Positions 5,487-6,337 of a stretch of DNA of 6,337 bases are shown in pieces. The position numbers were made by a program, and so were the translations under genes. The stretch covers positions 1-6,337 of the forward strand of contig JAJRVC010000261.1 in the NCBI GenBank assembly GCA_024277475.1, written 5' to 3'. Under the pieces are notes generated by a model. That model saw only the letters and a list, made by a program, of their open reading frames with translations. It ran no database searches and was not told the DNA's origin. Each line of letters opens with the position of its first letter. The stretch's first letter is position 1. This DNA is from Deltaproteobacteria bacterium. Its GTDB lineage: Bacteria; Desulfobacterota; Desulfobacteria; Desulfobacterales; JAFDCJ01.

Positions 5487-5510
5487 ACGGGGAACCCAGA
5501 ACCATGAACG
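5479..5510. repeat. right AACCNNG heptad repeat
   Basis: Four heptads and a start of a fifth in register: AACCTTG, AACGGGG, AACCCAG, AACCATG, AACG. The motif is the reverse complement of the GGTTCAG type at the left end. It ends 25 bases before the hmcB start codon. Confidence 0.6.
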
Positions 5511-5535
5511 ATCAATTTTGTTAAGAGGTAGACTT

Positions 5536-6337
5536 ATGTCCATTTCACGGAGAAAGTTTCTCGGCTGGTTGGGTGCTGCCGGTTTTGGCACCGCCTTGGA
5601 CAATACCGCAGGTGCTGGTTCCAACAAACATTTTGACGGTTATCCCGATAGCAACGGTGTACTGTTTGACAACACCCGCTGCATCGGCTGCCGTAAATGC
5701 GAAGAGAGCTGCAACCGTGTCAATGACCTGCCGGAACCGGACCGACCGTTTAGCGACCTTTCCCTGCTGGATGACAAGCGCCGAACTACGGCCAGATCTT
5801 ATACGATTGTCAACCGCTATGATGATATCGCAAGTAAAAAAGGCCCGCTGTACCGTAAAGTCCAGTGCAACCATTGTCTTGAGCCGGCTTGTGCCTCAGT
5901 CTGTTTTGTGCGGGCGTTTACCAAAACTAAAACCGGTGCGGTTGTTTACGACGCATCGGTTTGTGTCGGCTGCCGCTATTGCATGATTGCCTGCCCGTTT
6001 GAAATACCGGCCTATGAATATGACAATGCGTTTTCTCCCCGGGTGATGAAGTGTACCCTATGTTATCCACGGATCTCGAAAGGCTTGTTGCCCGGATGTG
6101 TTGAGACTTGCCCGACCGAAGCCCTTACCTATGGCAAGCGCAAAGATTTGTTGAAGATCGGGCGCGAACGTATCGCCAGATTTCCGGAGCGTTACGTGGA
6201 TCATATATATGGTGAGAACGAAATGGGAGGTACCAACTGGCTTTATTTGTCTGCAGTTCCTTTCAAGGACGTCGGGATGAGAGAAGATCTTGGCGTTACG
6301 CCGGCACCGAAGCTTACCGCCGGAGCTTTAAGCGCTG
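5536..6337 (+). CDS. hmcB: Hmc complex iron-sulfur protein HmcB (partial, C-terminus off the right edge)
   Basis: Periplasmic HybA/DsrO-type ferredoxin subunit linking HmcA to the membrane part of the Hmc complex. The frame is open for 267 codons to the edge. A Tat signal, [15 protein letters not shown] (4-18), shows export as a folded, cluster-loaded protein. Sixteen cysteines in four sets bind four [4Fe-4S] clusters: C49/52/55/59, C111/114/119/123, C143/146/149/153 and C173/176/188/192. HmcB-specific stretches include [20 protein letters not shown] (111-130), [18 protein letters not shown] (143-160) and YGENEMGG (about 216-223); the F rather than P after C123 is also what I recall for Desulfovibrio HmcB. 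The visible end, TAGALSA, lies just before where the C-terminal membrane helix is expected. ATG 5536 follows AAGAGG by seven bases. The 298-nt distance from hmcA is unusual for partners in one complex. Confidence 0.95.
   Translation, partial: MSISRRKFLGWLGAAGFGTALDNTAGAGSNKHFDGYPDSNGVLFDNTRCIGCRKCEESCNRVNDLPEPDRPFSDLSLLDDKRRTTARSYTIVNRYDDIASKKGPLYRKVQCNHCLEPACASVCFVRAFTKTKTGAVVYDASVCVGCRYCMIACPFEIPAYEYDNAFSPRVMKCTLCYPRISKGLLPGCVETCPTEALTYGKRKDLLKIGRERIARFPERYVDHIYGENEMGGTNWLYLSAVPFKDVGMREDLGVTPAPKLTAGALSA

Larger units (their letters stand above)
5242..5510. mobile_element. putative decayed small cassette inserted between hmcA and hmcB
   Basis: This stretch fills nearly all of the 298-nt gap in an otherwise tight operon. 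Its left end is GGTTCAGA-type repeat and its right end is AACCNNG-type repeat, i.e. the same motif inverted; roughly 16 of 19 aligned positions match between left end and reverse-complemented right end with one gap. Inside are four stem-loops and the apparent 5' remnant of a four-helix-bundle protein gene. No transposase, attachment site or clear target duplication is seen, so mobility is inferred only from the inverted ends and the odd location. Confidence 0.35.

Noticed and set aside
5573..5986. 137-codon plus-strand open frame within hmcB
   Set aside because: It is out of frame with the continuous four-cluster ferredoxin sequence, which carries the Tat motif and all 16 cysteines.

Overview
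The window reads as a chromosomal segment of a sulfate-reducing deltaproteobacterium (Desulfobacterota), most plausibly of the Desulfobacterales/Desulfosarcina type. The evidence is a 16-haem Hmc cytochrome followed by a Tat-exported HmcB-type iron-sulfur protein, an Rrf2-type regulator beside them, a split three-gene (A1, A2, B) proton-translocating transhydrogenase, moderate GC, and GGTTCAG / AACCNNG intergenic repeats. The genus is inference; the pathway assignment is firm.

Layout. Positions 1-2508, minus strand: transhydrogenase operon pntA1-pntA2-pntB, with pntB running off the left edge (N-terminal 321 residues present). pntA2 and pntB overlap by four bases (GTGA). Positions 2509-3166: a divergent intergenic region. 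Its pnt-proximal part holds a small minus-strand gene broken by at least two single-base frameshifts (2579-2921), preceded by a 28-codon ORF that overlaps it as ATGA. Its distal part is AT-rich and holds a 17-bp palindrome and a perfect 8+7+8 inverted repeat (3111-3133) that is a good candidate operator. Positions 3167-6337, plus strand: an Rrf2-family regulator with a four-cysteine cluster, then 16 nt later hmcA (16 CXXCH sites, 535 aa), then a 298-nt gap, then hmcB (four [4Fe-4S] clusters, Tat signal), cut by the right edge just before its expected membrane helix.

How it works together. HmcA is a periplasmic electron store taking electrons from periplasmic cytochrome c3/hydrogenase. HmcB is the periplasmic ferredoxin-like subunit joining it to the membrane subunits (HmcC-F, expected to the right, not seen). 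The Rrf2 protein probably senses redox or Fe-S status and controls its own promoter and hmc. The divergent PntAB couples the proton gradient to NADH/NADP+ hydride transfer. The shared divergent control region suggests, but does not prove, coordination of periplasmic electron entry with the NADPH pool.

The most unusual part is the hmcA-hmcB gap (5238-5535). It is bounded by GGTTCAG-type repeats on one side and AACCNNG-type repeats in the opposite orientation on the other. Inside are several stem-loops and, behind a strong ribosome binding site, a 14-codon ORF ([14 protein letters not shown]) resembling the start of four-helix-bundle (23S rRNA intervening-sequence) proteins. I read it as the decayed remains of a small mobile cassette lodged inside a core respiratory operon.
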